From: Pipra filicauda | Lineage: Eukaryota; Chordata; Aves; Passeriformes; Pipridae | Reading direction: 5' to 3' | Length of the DNA stretch: 64,000 nt | NCBI RefSeq assembly: GCF_003945595.2 | Contig: NW_024104376.1 | Location: 3,720,001-3,784,000, forward strand | Part shown: piece after piece, positions 35,301-47,152 of the stretch | Layout of the letters: each line of letters starts with the position of its first letter | Numbering within the stretch: the first letter of the stretch is position 1 | The notes under the pieces: model-generated | What the model was told of the DNA's origin: nothing | The model's database searches: none | What the model saw: only the letters and a program-made list of their open reading frames with translations | Translations under genes and position numbers: made by a program

Positions 35301-38300
35301 TGGATACCATTTAATGGAACGCTTTCCACCCTGCTCCCCCTTCCCTTCCCACCCTGAAAAATCTGACATTCATAAATTGAGGAGGTCAGTAATTTGCATC
35401 CAGCTGAGTGGCTGTCTGGCTTTAATGAGATGATTTGTAATCATAAGCACTGCACTGCAGTGATGTCTGGTACAGGGGAAAGAGGAGCACGTATGCATAC
35501 TCCAGCTGACGTGAGGGAGAGGTGATGGGAGGGAGGGAAAGCACATGGATCAGAAAAAGGAAGTAAGGCTGAAATGACATAAGGAGCTCCATTAAATGTA
35601 ATATAATAATGCTGGCCTGGTTAGCATAAGAAGAGCCAGAGGCTGGCTGATGCAAGCCAGTGAAACTCCTGTTACTTAGGGTAGGCAGGCAGCTTGCAGG
35701 ATTGCACTTATCCAGAGCTCTTTAGAACAGCTGAAAATAACAGGTTTGTTTTTGCCAGCTTGAAGCCCTCAGTGCCCTTATTGCACAGATCTGTCATTCC
35801 TCTCCCACTCCTTATATAACAAAAAAACTTCCAGACCAGGAAGACAGTTCAGGGGCTAAAGAAGTTATATGTTGTGGCATTTGCATGTTTCATGTCAGCT
35901 ATATTTTCAGTGATTTTCCTAAACAAGTGGATCACATTCTGTCTGTGTGTATATTCTTCCTCAATCTGATGCATTTTTAACCCACTGGCTCTTTTTATTT
36001 CAGTCACACAAAGCAGTAGCAAATTCCCACAAGTCTCAGTCAAGCAGGTAGGAGAGAGATGGAGACTATTAATCCATTCACTGGGGGAAAGACTCAGAAG
36101 AGAATCCTTCTGAGAGAGAGATATTTTTAATTCCCTGGCTTTGATAAAAGCTTCACTTGGCATCTCTTTCAGATCCGACAGCCACGAATCCCACCACAGG
36201 CACAAATCCATAGGAAGCCAGGCTGAGCTGGCTCTTCTGCACACACAACTACTTTCTCTGGCTGACTATAAGAATTTTGCACCTCTCAAAGACTATCTTT
36301 CCCTTGTCTCCAGGGTTTCTCTCCTCTGTAGTAGCAATTCTCTGAGATCGTCACACGATACTTTTTCATTAGGGATCCCAGCTGTGGAGGACTAGGTTTC
36401 TTTAACCATGTTTCCAGCTGTATTGAGTTATTTTGCAGCAGCCCAGCTGGACCAGTGTAGTTTTTTGTACAGCTGCAATGGAGTAGCTTGGATCAGCTTT
36501 AAGGTTGTTATTTTAAAATTAATTAACTACATTATGTTAAAAAAAAAGCAGCAAGTGTGCAAACTGATCTATTTGGCTAAAAGCCACATCTAAGGAGAAG
36601 ACACTGACATGAGGAAGGGGGGCTGCTGGTTCATGGTGTCTCCCAGTCCAGTTTTTGATGCATGATAGTGTGGTTCAGCCCACAGCCCATATGTGAGGGG
36701 TGGTACCTCCAGGACAGCCTGCAGTCAGGTCACATTTTCAATAAGCAACCCTACTATCACAGGGCCCCCTCCCTTCCTTTGCCAGTTCATATCAGGTGAC
36801 TTTCAGCCCTTTTTCACCTCACCTCTTTCAGTCATGACCTCACATCCCCTTCCTCATCTGTCCCTGAAGCATGAACATCCTTCCTATCAGACAACAAAGA
36901 GCTTTTCTCTCCCCCTCTCCTGAGTTCCTTCTGTGAAACATACATGCTTGATGTGCTTCCCTCCCTGCAGATGTTTGTAACTCTGCAACATAATCCCTCC
37001 CTCCTCTTCCCTGGGGAGACATGCTACCCCTATGTTAAGTATAGAGATTTAAATTACAGGGATGTGTGGGTGGCCTTTGGAAATCGCGCCAGAAAGGCGC
37101 TTCTCAACCAGATTTTCAGTTCCGACAGAAAAAGAAGAAACAGCCCAACTCTACCCAGCATGCAAAAACCAATAGTTTACCTTCTTTTGGGACAGAAGGT
37201 GTCTTCAGTAACCCAAGGGTAAAAGCTTCCTCTAGGTAAGATAAATACCCTACAGATGGATCTTTTTGAGTAGAGCCCTGTCCAGGAAGCATGTCTCCCA
37301 ACTTCTCTACGTTTCCCAGGCTATCTAATTCCATCAGCAGGTCTGTGAGCTGACAGTATCTCCCACAGCTTTTTCACAGACACGCTGACTGCTTTGCCAG
37401 GTCCTTAAAAAGTACCAATCTACTGTGCTAGGTAAGCAAGAAGAGTATTATTTGTCAGAAAGGAGTTAGTTGTGCATGGTCTTAATGTTAAGAACATAAA
37501 TAAACAGAAGGTCATGAGGAGGGAAATTCATTTTTACTGTCCCTCTAATGTACAACGTCTCCTCTTTGTCTAGGGAGTATCCCACAGATGATCACCTCTC
37601 AGCCAGCAGTGCGCTTTAGTGCTGTCGTTCAAGCTAAGAAAAACCTTGAAACATTCATTGGTGCTGTTTTATTATTTTCCCAATCATGTTTCCTGGACTT
37701 GACTTGTCCTGTCCTTTTGATCAATAGCAGACATCGCTCAGCATGAGACATGTTTTGGATTGATTTAGAGTGCTTGTTAGTACCAACTTCTACATCACTT
37801 TGCTGAGCTTCCTCTCTTTGATGTTGTTGGCAATGGACAAGGTCTTAGGCTGAGATTTTCAAAGGACACAACAACTGAAGAGTCCAGAACACTTAAAGCT
37901 CTCCAGACCCTGTTGAAACTCACAGCTAAAAAGTGCAAGAAATTTGCTTGCTTTCAGTTATAAGATTTTCAAGCACTCTAAGGTGCACGTAGCTGCTTTA
38001 TGGGGGTTTCAGAGGTGCCCTTCAAAAGCTTTGTGCTTAGGCATATTTGGAAATCCTACTAGAAGCCATTCAGCATCTTTATATGCCTAAATTCCTTTAA
38101 AGCCTGACTCAGCATACTGTGATACTCTTCTGTGTGTGTGAGATCAACGGCATAAAGAGCAGGCTCTCAAGTGAATGACTGATGCTACATGAATGTGTGG
38201 AACACAAGCCAAATCCCAAATGCAAGGGTTCATATGTTACAGTCATATAACCCAGTCACTTGCTTCTTCAGCAGTTGTCACAGCAAAGCTGTCATTTCCT

Positions 38301-41300
38301 GGTTCAAGAGTTTTTATCACATCCTTGTCCTTGATGCACACTCTGGGAGGAGGAAGGATTCATGAAGCAAGTGGAAGCGTGATTCAGAAACTTCATCAAG
38401 TTGAGGAATAAAAATGCTCCCAGCAGTGGCCTCTGTCTATTTGGGTATGTGGAATGGATAGCTGGAGTTCCTCACATAATTTAGGTTACATTACCATTTT
38501 TCAAGAAAATCCACAGTCTGGATTCAGTTTACGTAAATAAGAGCTTCAAAACCAAAGTCTCAAACATCTTGTTCCATTCTTGCCAACTTCCAGCTGAAGG
38601 ATATTTCTGATCATGAATTATAATGGTGGAAAATATTGATTCAATGAGAGCAAGACTGAGAGACAGACAGACACATAGACCACTTCCGAGGAGATGTATC
38701 CTATTTCCTATGACAGGCAGCTTTCTTATTAAAATTATCCCAGTATATACAATCTCTATTCGAGCATGAAGTGCTCATTACAAGTCACTACATAAATAAT
38801 GTACACTTAAAATGATTCTCTGTGCCATAAATATTGACCTTGGTTAATAATTGACTATGGGATTCTGTGTCTGTTCCCCTCAAACACTACTGACTGAGGG
38901 TCTGGGCTCTTCTCATCTTGTTTCTTTCCTTTCATTCCTGTAAGCTTTTGAGAAGATATAATACTGATACTATCAGTATAACAATGACACAAATTTGGAC
39001 TGAAGTATGTAACAGCTCCTCTACCCCTCTCAGTTCTTGCTTAGTGTCCCCAGGGATTTAATTGGAAAGTGTGAAAAAAAATATTTTGAATTAACTTTGT
39101 AATTTAATCTGTGATTTCTGTGCCGGTGTTTGCTCTAGTCCCTGTCCATTTTTGCTTTAACCCCTAGTTAACATTTATTACAGTGAAATAGATCTATCAT
39201 TCACTTTGTGAGGCTAGTTCATGAAAAGGTGTCAAAGAGCAGAATACGGACCAAATTTGCTGCTCGAACTGCAGTGGACCCAAGACATTCTTTGTATATG
39301 AAGTTTCCCAGCTTCATGCTTGATAAATCTGTACTGCCTGTACTGAGCACTTGCAAGATTCTACAGATTCATGGAGAAAGAAAAACTGAATGATCAGAAA
39401 ATGGTGCCTGTTCAGGTTTACAACTTCAGCCAAGACTCCAGAACAGTTTGTGCCTCTGTAGGCCCTTACTCTGCAGCTCTTAGGCTGGACATGCAGGAAA
39501 AATGACTCATACCTCATATACCAACGTACCTTATATATCTAGAATGATTTGTCCATAGAGCTTTGACTGGGTCTCTACATGAGATGAAAATTGCAAGCAA
39601 AGATAAAATGTGCTGAATGTCCTGCCTGTGGTATTCAGGTACCAGAAAGCAGTGAGGAAAGGCTTTGATAGCAACAGCATGAGAAGATTTCATCAGGACG
39701 TTTTATCCTCTAAGTTCTGACAGGACTTTCCCCTTTTGGACATTCTGTGAATATGTTAAGTCTCACTAAAAATGCTGTGGACTGTTCCTGCAGTTCCCAG
39801 GTTTCCTTTTTCCTCTGGTGACACAGTTATATCCATGACATGTAGGAACTGAGAAAACTTTGTCTCTTCTTTCACTCCCAGCCTTTGCAATTCTTAGCCC
39901 AATGACTCCTTGCTTTGAGAGAGAGATATGGAGGATGCTGTCCAACAAGCAACATCTATTTATAGAGGCAGTGAATACACAATGAGTTAGGAGATGGTGA
40001 CCAAAATGTGGAGCATTGTCTGTGGGTCCTTGAGGACCAATAAAAATAATAGAACTGCAACTGTAAATAGCTTATTACAAACATCCAATTTCTATGCTTG
40101 GAATTCAGGACTCTGTCCAGACCATAAAATTAATCCTCATTGCCTGCTGGACCTTGGAAGCTGGGTTCCTCTGCCAAAGGTCACTCAGTTCTCAGTGGTG
40201 GCACCAGTGCTGATTTCTTTTGGCTCTGTGCATAAACATTTGCTCTGCTTGGTTACAGGCTGGGATTGCATGAAGAACATCGGAAAGCAGGGTGAAGTGC
40301 TACAGCTCCTTCATAGCTAAGGATTTCACCTCAAGAAAGGGCACATGAAAGGACCTACGTACTAAAACTTACATGTACTGGGATGGTTAATATAAAGAGA
40401 ATGCCAAAAAGGTTTTGCCTTGGGTTAATACTTAAAATTGTTGGTGAAGGAATGATGAGAATTTGTAATCATAACTAAGGTTAGATGTGGTAAAATATAT
40501 TTTATGTTCAATGCCAGTTTTAATTTTTACTGTGCCAAGAATGATAAAGTCTGTAATACTTTTTCAAGTATTTAAGATTTCTAATTATTATTTATTAATC
40601 AAGAATATTTAGAAATGCCTAAAGGGGCCAAGCTGAGCCAGGGTTTTTTTGCACTGGTGTAACATGCACAGATAAAAACCTGCTGTAACCCTGTTTGCAT
40701 TATTATTATTTTAATCTTCTTTTCAAGTGTGTTCCTTCCTCTGTAGAATAAATCTTACAACCTATAAACTACTTTAAGATCTCTGGTGGTGGTGAGAAAT
40801 GAAGCAATAACCCCCTCTTACCCTTCTCTTATAGATCATCATGTAACTTCATAATCAAACTTTTTAATTTAAAGTTGTACTGGAAACAGTGTTTAAAATA
40901 GTTCTGTGGGCCTTTTCTGGGTTTTTCACATTATGAAGCCCACAACTTAATCCCTAAGGGGACCAAAGGGATGTAGATACACGCTATTGAATTAAAATCC
41001 TGTGTCATGACCACTACAATCTATTGATAGGACATTTTGTTACCCTGTGTGGCCTTGTCTTAGGTAGCAAAAGAAAAAATAAAATAAAAAAATGCAGAAG
41101 CTCAGGACTGAGTTAACAACACTCTGCTGTTACAGCCAAGATGATATTTCTTATCCTATACCCCCCATCCCCTAAGAGAACAAAACCAGCCAAAGACTCT
41201 CTAAAGATTCAGTGGAAAAAAGCACTTCCAAGGTGACCATGAGGCCTTCAGAAATGAGACTGAGGGTATAGACATGCCTGAGGTTCCCTGGCCAGTGAGA

Positions 41301-44300
41301 GGGATGCTCTAACACAAATCACTCACTAAATGGCACTTAATCTTCAGACTTCTAGGATATTTTGCCTCCAGCTGTGTTCAAATGGGCTGGTATTAGTACA
41401 GTTGTCATTTATCAGTATAGAACAAAAAAGGTAGACATCACAGAGATCCGTTGTGAAGCCCAGGTGTTAGCAGCCTGCCTCAGAGCTGGTGATACCAGTA
41501 AAAGCTTGGCAGCAGCACAGAGGGTACATAGATGTTTTCACGTTCAGCTTAACCTACACCATCAACAACACCAAATGGGAAATAGGTGAAAAACTCAAGG
41601 AGGCTCTCATTAGTTAATTATATGATCTGCAGTTGTACACCAGCAATCAGTGTCCCCTCTTGCTTGACAGACACTTATTAGACCATTTCCAGTTGTCCCT
41701 GTACAAGGTACCAGGTGCAGCCCCATACTGGTTGGTACAATCAAAATCACATTCCAAGTGTGTACATCTGCTCATGGGGCTGGGCAGACTTCTTCTGGCA
41801 CCTCTAGGCTCCAAGCCAGCAAAGAGGGCCATTAAGGCTTCCTGTTATAACTGGATCCTGAAGCATCCATCTGAGCTGTGGTTGGTACTTGTGGGCAGTA
41901 CTGCCCACTCTGCGGGGCTGTGAGCAAGAAGGCAGAGTTGGGCTCTGCTCCTGCCAAGCTGGGCCAGTGAGAGAAGTCCCTTTTCCTTGTCCTCACCCTT
42001 CTCCCTCCCTCTCTCTCGGTCTGTGAGCAGAGGAAATCCTGTCTCACCCTGCTTGTATGTACACTGCCTTGCAAAATATGGTCTTGATCACAACTGTGGT
42101 TTCCAAGCTTTATTACAGGGCATAGAAACAATGGGAGCTTTATTACCCTGAATGTCTCATTTTTGTTTGAATGCTCCCTCAGCATGGTGCTCTGACTCCA
42201 GGCTTGCTGAAAGAGGCTCACACAGTAATTAAAAGATTGCTAATATTACTAATGCTGTTCAAAGCATAATTCCACATCAAAACTCTGCTGGGCTTTTGGG
42301 GCCATTTAAACATCCAAGTTTTATCCCACTTCAAATTCAGCTTCTGAGCCTCCCCTCTACAGCGGATCAAACCAAAGGCCTAAATCCAACCATACTCTGA
42401 ATGAAGCTCCAGATTGTATAGCTTCAAGTCCTCTTCCTATGTGTGAAATTGTATGCTGTACTTCTTTGTAGAACAGAAGTCCTTGGTCAAGTGCTTTTGT
42501 GCTATATCATGCAGAAATGTAATAAAAACAACTTTTCTAGTTAGTTTATAATCTGTGTTTATTACAGCCCCAGTAATTCATACCCTGGAGATAAAACTGG
42601 TAAATCTCACTTCCCAATAGAAGTTTATCCCAACTGAAGCTGAGCAAGAAAGTCACTCTGTGACCCAGCATATGGTTCTCACCAGAGAACTGCATCACAT
42701 TCTACAAACTAGGGTACCACTTTGCTTTCTCCCTATTTCAGAGACAGGAAAGACAAGCTGCAGCTCTCAAAATCAAGTTAAAATCATTTTGCCCACCTCT
42801 CGCAGATTAAAAAAAATAAAAATCTGCTAATTACCACACTGAAGATCTGACTTTTATAAAAGCTCAGTTCCTATTTTGGCACAGAGCTAATTGGTTAGAA
42901 GTTATAAGAACTATCTACACTGACTACTGGTCTCTTTCAAAATCTGTCACAGTGGGAGATGCTAGTTTGTGAGTACTTGTGAAAATCTTCCCTCACATCA
43001 ACAATATTATCAAAAGATTTTGCATATGATGCTTAGCTCTGGTGAGGGTCTGAATATGGCTGTTTTTCTGTCAAAATCAGAGGTTTTCTCAGTGGAAAAC
43101 TGGTGTTGAAATCTAAGGTTTGAGTCAGGTGTAGTACAGACTTTGGAGGTTTTTCACATCAGTGCTCTAGCAGGTAGGATACTGTTTCTTTTCTCCATTG
43201 TCTCAAACCAGTTTCTTTTTAACACAGGGAAAACTTTTCTTGGCATTCCATCTAGCCTTCATAAGTCAGGAAGAGTTGACTGTGTTGCATTTTCACTGCA
43301 TTAATTCTGTCAATCTAATATGAGAGAATCAAATCAAATTTGCTGGTAAACATACCTAGGGCACACAGAAAGCAGCTCTACCAAGTTACAAGCATGTCAT
43401 TTCTAATGAGTCTTCTGACTATGCATACTCTGTGTGTCCTCTCCATTTCACAGTCCAAGAGTGAGAGTTGTCTTTTCCACAGGGAAACTGGCATTTCATT
43501 TGTGGCAGCAAGAGGTTGTTTCCAAAGAGTAACATGAAAAACCAGTTTATCTGTGCTATGGTCAATGTATCATCCTTCTCACATTTTTGAGCCATTTTTT
43601 GAGAATGATGAATTGTTGTCATCACTGCATTCAATTAATTTTACTCAGCTGGTTTTTATAGTGTGTTTGTACCAAGTGTCCTCTAACAGCTGATAAATCA
43701 TCCCTGAGTGGCTGCAGAGGCAGTGGCAGTGACATACACTGGGCTGACGACAGGAATGTGTCACACCGTGTCTCTTGCCCTCTTTTTCCAGAAAGATTTT
43801 TGTGACCTTTGGTGGCATTTGCAAGAAGCTCTATTGATCTCTGTGTAGTATTAATCTTAAACAAACAGGCCATATAATTTATGTAAACTCCACAGGTAAT
43901 TAAATTCCTTCCAGCAAAGGTCAGGGCAGAATATTTAAGATTTCATTTGAATAGAAATTACAGTTAGAAGTGAAGGGGGGGAGGAAGAGGGAAAAGAAGA
44001 AATTTGGAGCTTGTCATATCAATTATTACAGTGTAACTAAGAGGACTCAAGTTACTTCTCAAGTGCTAACATCCAGTCTTCATCGTGTGTACACACAGTT
44101 TGGAAATGTTTGTCTAGAATGACTTATAAATGATTTTAAGAAATGTTCAAATATTTCTAATAGATAGTGAACAGAAATATCACCTTTCTTCCAAGAGATC
44201 TGAGACTGTCATTCATAAATGAACAAGCCCTAAACTCACAAGCCTGTCTTTGTAATTGGCCATGATTGCAGTATCCACTCTTCCTTCTCCAAGATCTCAA

Positions 44301-44987
44301 GGACCATGGAAAGTATTATTTTTCTGTTTACCTTCCAATTTCACAAATCTTTGGATTTCAGTGTTCAAGCTTGTCTTCCATCCATTTTAATTGGGCAAGT
44401 CCAGATGCTCATATCAAATCCATGGCTTCTGAGCAAGGACATTGAACAACACAGACTACTGCATGATAAAATTTTGTGCTTTGAATACTGTCTTTTTTTT
44501 TGCTCGATAGTCCCAAATTATCAGAATGTGGTGCCATGCTTGGGAAAGACTTGCATAATTTCTACTACTTACGTGATGAAATAGTCTTTCTGTGAACACA
44601 GCAGAGGATTGTCACAAGGCTGAAAGAGGACCCAGGACGGGGACAGAGACATTCAGTGGGTAAAAACCTTGGAGCAACCCAGTCTGTGGAGATGGTTTCA
44701 GCAAGAGTCACAGTGACTTTCCCCTTTAGCTGAGAAGAGCCTACATTCATGGGGATGTCTGGGGTGTAAAATAGTCACAGAATAGTATAAGTGGTATAGG
44801 TAGGATTTTTCACAGAAACTCTTTATTGTCTTTTCCCTCTCATTGAATGGCCTGTTAAGGTTGTCATGAAGGGAGAAATGGCTGGCCATCACTGAGAAAT
44901 GTAATCCTGGTGTCAGTGCTATGACATTGCTCTGTACACAGTAATTTGTGGAAATTATTGTGTAAAGGTAAAAGCACTTGCCCCTAT
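32306..44987. other. Gene-free stretch
   Basis: No gene supported. The longest frames, 131 codons at 35849-36244 and 129 codons at 41832-42221 (both minus), have no recognisable domain and are within chance length. Short homopolymer runs occur (A10 near 33471-33480, a G7 near 43975). No transposon or RNA gene is recognised. Confidence 0.5.
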
Positions 44988-45359
44988 TCAGCAAGTGGTG
45001 ACCACTAGGAGTTCAGAAGCAAAGAACACCAACAACTGCATCTTAAACACTGGCCACCTAGCTGCTCTGAGGTAGCTGCAGCATCTGTTGCTGCTGCAGG
45101 TCTTGCTGCAGACCTCTCCCATCACAGTACCATCTGCCTCACCAGCTTTGTAGCAGCATCTTCCATCTTGCAGCTTGCTGCCCTTGCTCAGAGGCCCATA
45201 TGCCTCTGCACTGCCTGTCTGTGTTTCTGATATGATTGAAATCACATCTGCTCCACCACTGACTGCTGCTTTCATTATGGCTGTAATGTCATCCACCCTC
45301 TCACATTCTGCTGTTGTTTCTGCTATAATGACACTAACATCTGACTTGAATTTTGACAC
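44988..45359 (-). repeat. CAG-rich stretch with weak 48-bp periodicity, open on minus strand
   Basis: The minus strand is open for 123 codons and rich in GCAG words. Three consecutive segments begin with GAT and translate to similar 15-16-residue pieces: DVSVIIAETTAECERV, DDITAIMKAAVSGGA and DVISIISETQTGSAEA (roughly 45200-45345). The nucleotide similarity between units is only around 55-60 percent by eye, so this may be a decayed 48-bp minisatellite rather than a gene. No known domain is recognised, and the continuation is cysteine- and serine-rich without pattern. Confidence 0.3.
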
Positions 45360-46901
45360 AGTTGCTTAAAACATCTGCCTCTGTGTGTACTTGAGGACAC
45401 AGGTGTAGCTGGGCTGATGTGAACTTAAGATTCACCTAAACCTGTTTTCTCTACCGCTGGCCATCTCCACACACTAACGGGGACCCTATCATAGGCACTC
45501 TACTATAGGCAGATGTGGGAAGATTGCTGATGATCTTTGCCTGCTCCTGCAGTTGGTGCAGCAACTATAGTGTTAGCTGGGATTTGGGAGAACGGGGTTC
45601 AGATTTCTGCTTCACAACCAATTCACCAATTAAGTTCAAAAAGATTATTTAGGTATAGATCTGTTGTGGAGTTTTACACTTCAAGTTACAGTTGCCAGTT
45701 TTCCAGTGGTTTGTTTTCACCATGAAAAAAACTTAAGTGTCCTTGTCTTAAAGTTCCCTATGCAATGGATGAGGAAAGTTACAAGAATTTTCAGGAATTT
45801 TACAGGAATTTTCTCAAAAGTTACACCACTGAGAAAAGGCTTCACAGGAAATGGAAATGACATGGGCAGCTCCGTTGGTGTAAGATTCATAGTCTGAAAC
45901 CATCCCCGGGAGGGGTGTGCTTGTTTCTTTTCAAAATGAAAGTGGGCCCAGTCCTTTTTCCTAAACCACAGCTGACGTGTAGTAGCAAGTTCTCACGTTC
46001 CCCCCTGCATGCAATGGCAGCACTGAAAACAAGTAACAGAAAGATGAGGATTCAGTGGGTTTGGGCTGTGAGTTTGAAATAATGCCCCCTCCACCAGAAG
46101 GTTGCCACAAAATCATTAGAGGTGGCTGTATGTGGGGAATGTTCTCTTCTACAAGCTCTGCATACAGTGCTCAAAAATTCAATACAGAGGAAGGAAAAGA
46201 GAGATGGACCACTCATAAACAGTGAAGAAGTCTGAGCTGAGGTGTTTATCATCTGCTATGGCTCCCACAAGTAGCAATGGAGATATTTAAGTAGAACAAC
46301 ATCTTGAGGTTAAAAAAAAAAATAAAAAAATAGAAACAGAAAAAGAACTAGCACTGTAGCTCTGCTCTGTAGAAAGACTATTTTTGTAAGACATGGAAGA
46401 GAATTATCTGGTGAAATCCTATTTTTGGTTATTCAGTGTGTTCACAGGTTTTCCCAGTAAATCTCTGCCATGTAGTAAACTCCCCTGCTTACTCACAGAA
46501 GTACAGAAACAAATGGAACGTTCTCATTTTCTTGTAAGTAATCATACTTCCAGGCCAAAAGCTCAGCCCCTTGCACGTGCCCCTCACACCTGTATTCACT
46601 GACTTATGCTGGCATACCCAGTATTCTTTATTGCAGGCTTCATCCCAAAAGCCATATAGCCATATTGGCGTGCTCTGCTGGAGCAGTAAGTCACTCTGGT
46701 TGAGCCAATAAGCCCTGAGAAGAGGCTGGGCTCCTCAGCTCAAGCACAGCACTTGCAAATATATTGATTTTGGTTCAGGCTCCTGGGTTTATAGCTCCTA
46801 ATGTGTCATTTAGTTATACAAATCTATACAAGTCTGTCCTGGGATATTTGTATGGCTTCTCTGTCTCCTGATTAGTGTAATACCCAGGCATATAATAGAT
46901 A
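45360..46901. other. Gene-free stretch
   Basis: No gene supported. A-rich run at 46312-46340. A small direct duplication of AGGAATTTTNC occurs near 45793-45813. Frames are at most 77 codons. Confidence 0.5.
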
Positions 46902-46954
46902 TCTCCTTCCCTTCCTTCTCCCTTTCCCTCCCCCCTCCCTCTCCTCTCCTTTTT
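46902..46954 (+). repeat. 53-nt uninterrupted polypyrimidine tract
   Basis: All bases from 46902 to 46954 are C or T, mostly CCT/CTT words. It is directly followed by GCAG at 46955-46958. It may be a simple repeat, may form triplex (H-DNA), or may be the polypyrimidine tract of a splice acceptor (see the following candidate exon). Confidence 0.85.
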
Positions 46955-46958
46955 GCAG

Positions 46959-47152
46959 TTATATTCCCAGCTCCCTGTGGATGTTTCATTACACTGCACT
47001 ACTCTGTCACCTCCACTGCAGCATGCAATGTGGGAAATTTTGGATGTCGCAGTCTGACACTGATGAGTCAGGAAGCCCTGTGTTTGCTGAGCTCAATGCA
47101 TTTCAGTATTCTCCTCGAGCACAGCAGGCTCTGTCTGCATGCTCACTTTTCA
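46959..47152 (+). other. Candidate exon (acceptor, open frame, GTAAGT donor)
   Basis: The polypyrimidine tract plus GCAG| at 46958 makes a strong-looking splice acceptor, and TCA|GTAAGT at 47152/47153 is a good donor. The 194 nt between them are open in the frame that contains ATG at 46981; that frame stays open to a TGA ending at 47298. The encoded peptide (for example SQSDTDESGSPVFAELNAF) is not recognised and shows no domain or signal peptide. Splice-like sites arise often by chance, and no partner exons were identified, so this is a hypothesis about an unannotated transcript only. Confidence 0.2.

Noticed and set aside
35849..36244. 131-codon minus-strand open frame
   Set aside because: No recognisable motif; overlaps an 84-codon plus frame; chance length.
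41832..42221. 129-codon minus-strand open frame
   Set aside because: Composition is low-complexity in places and no domain is recognised; chance length.
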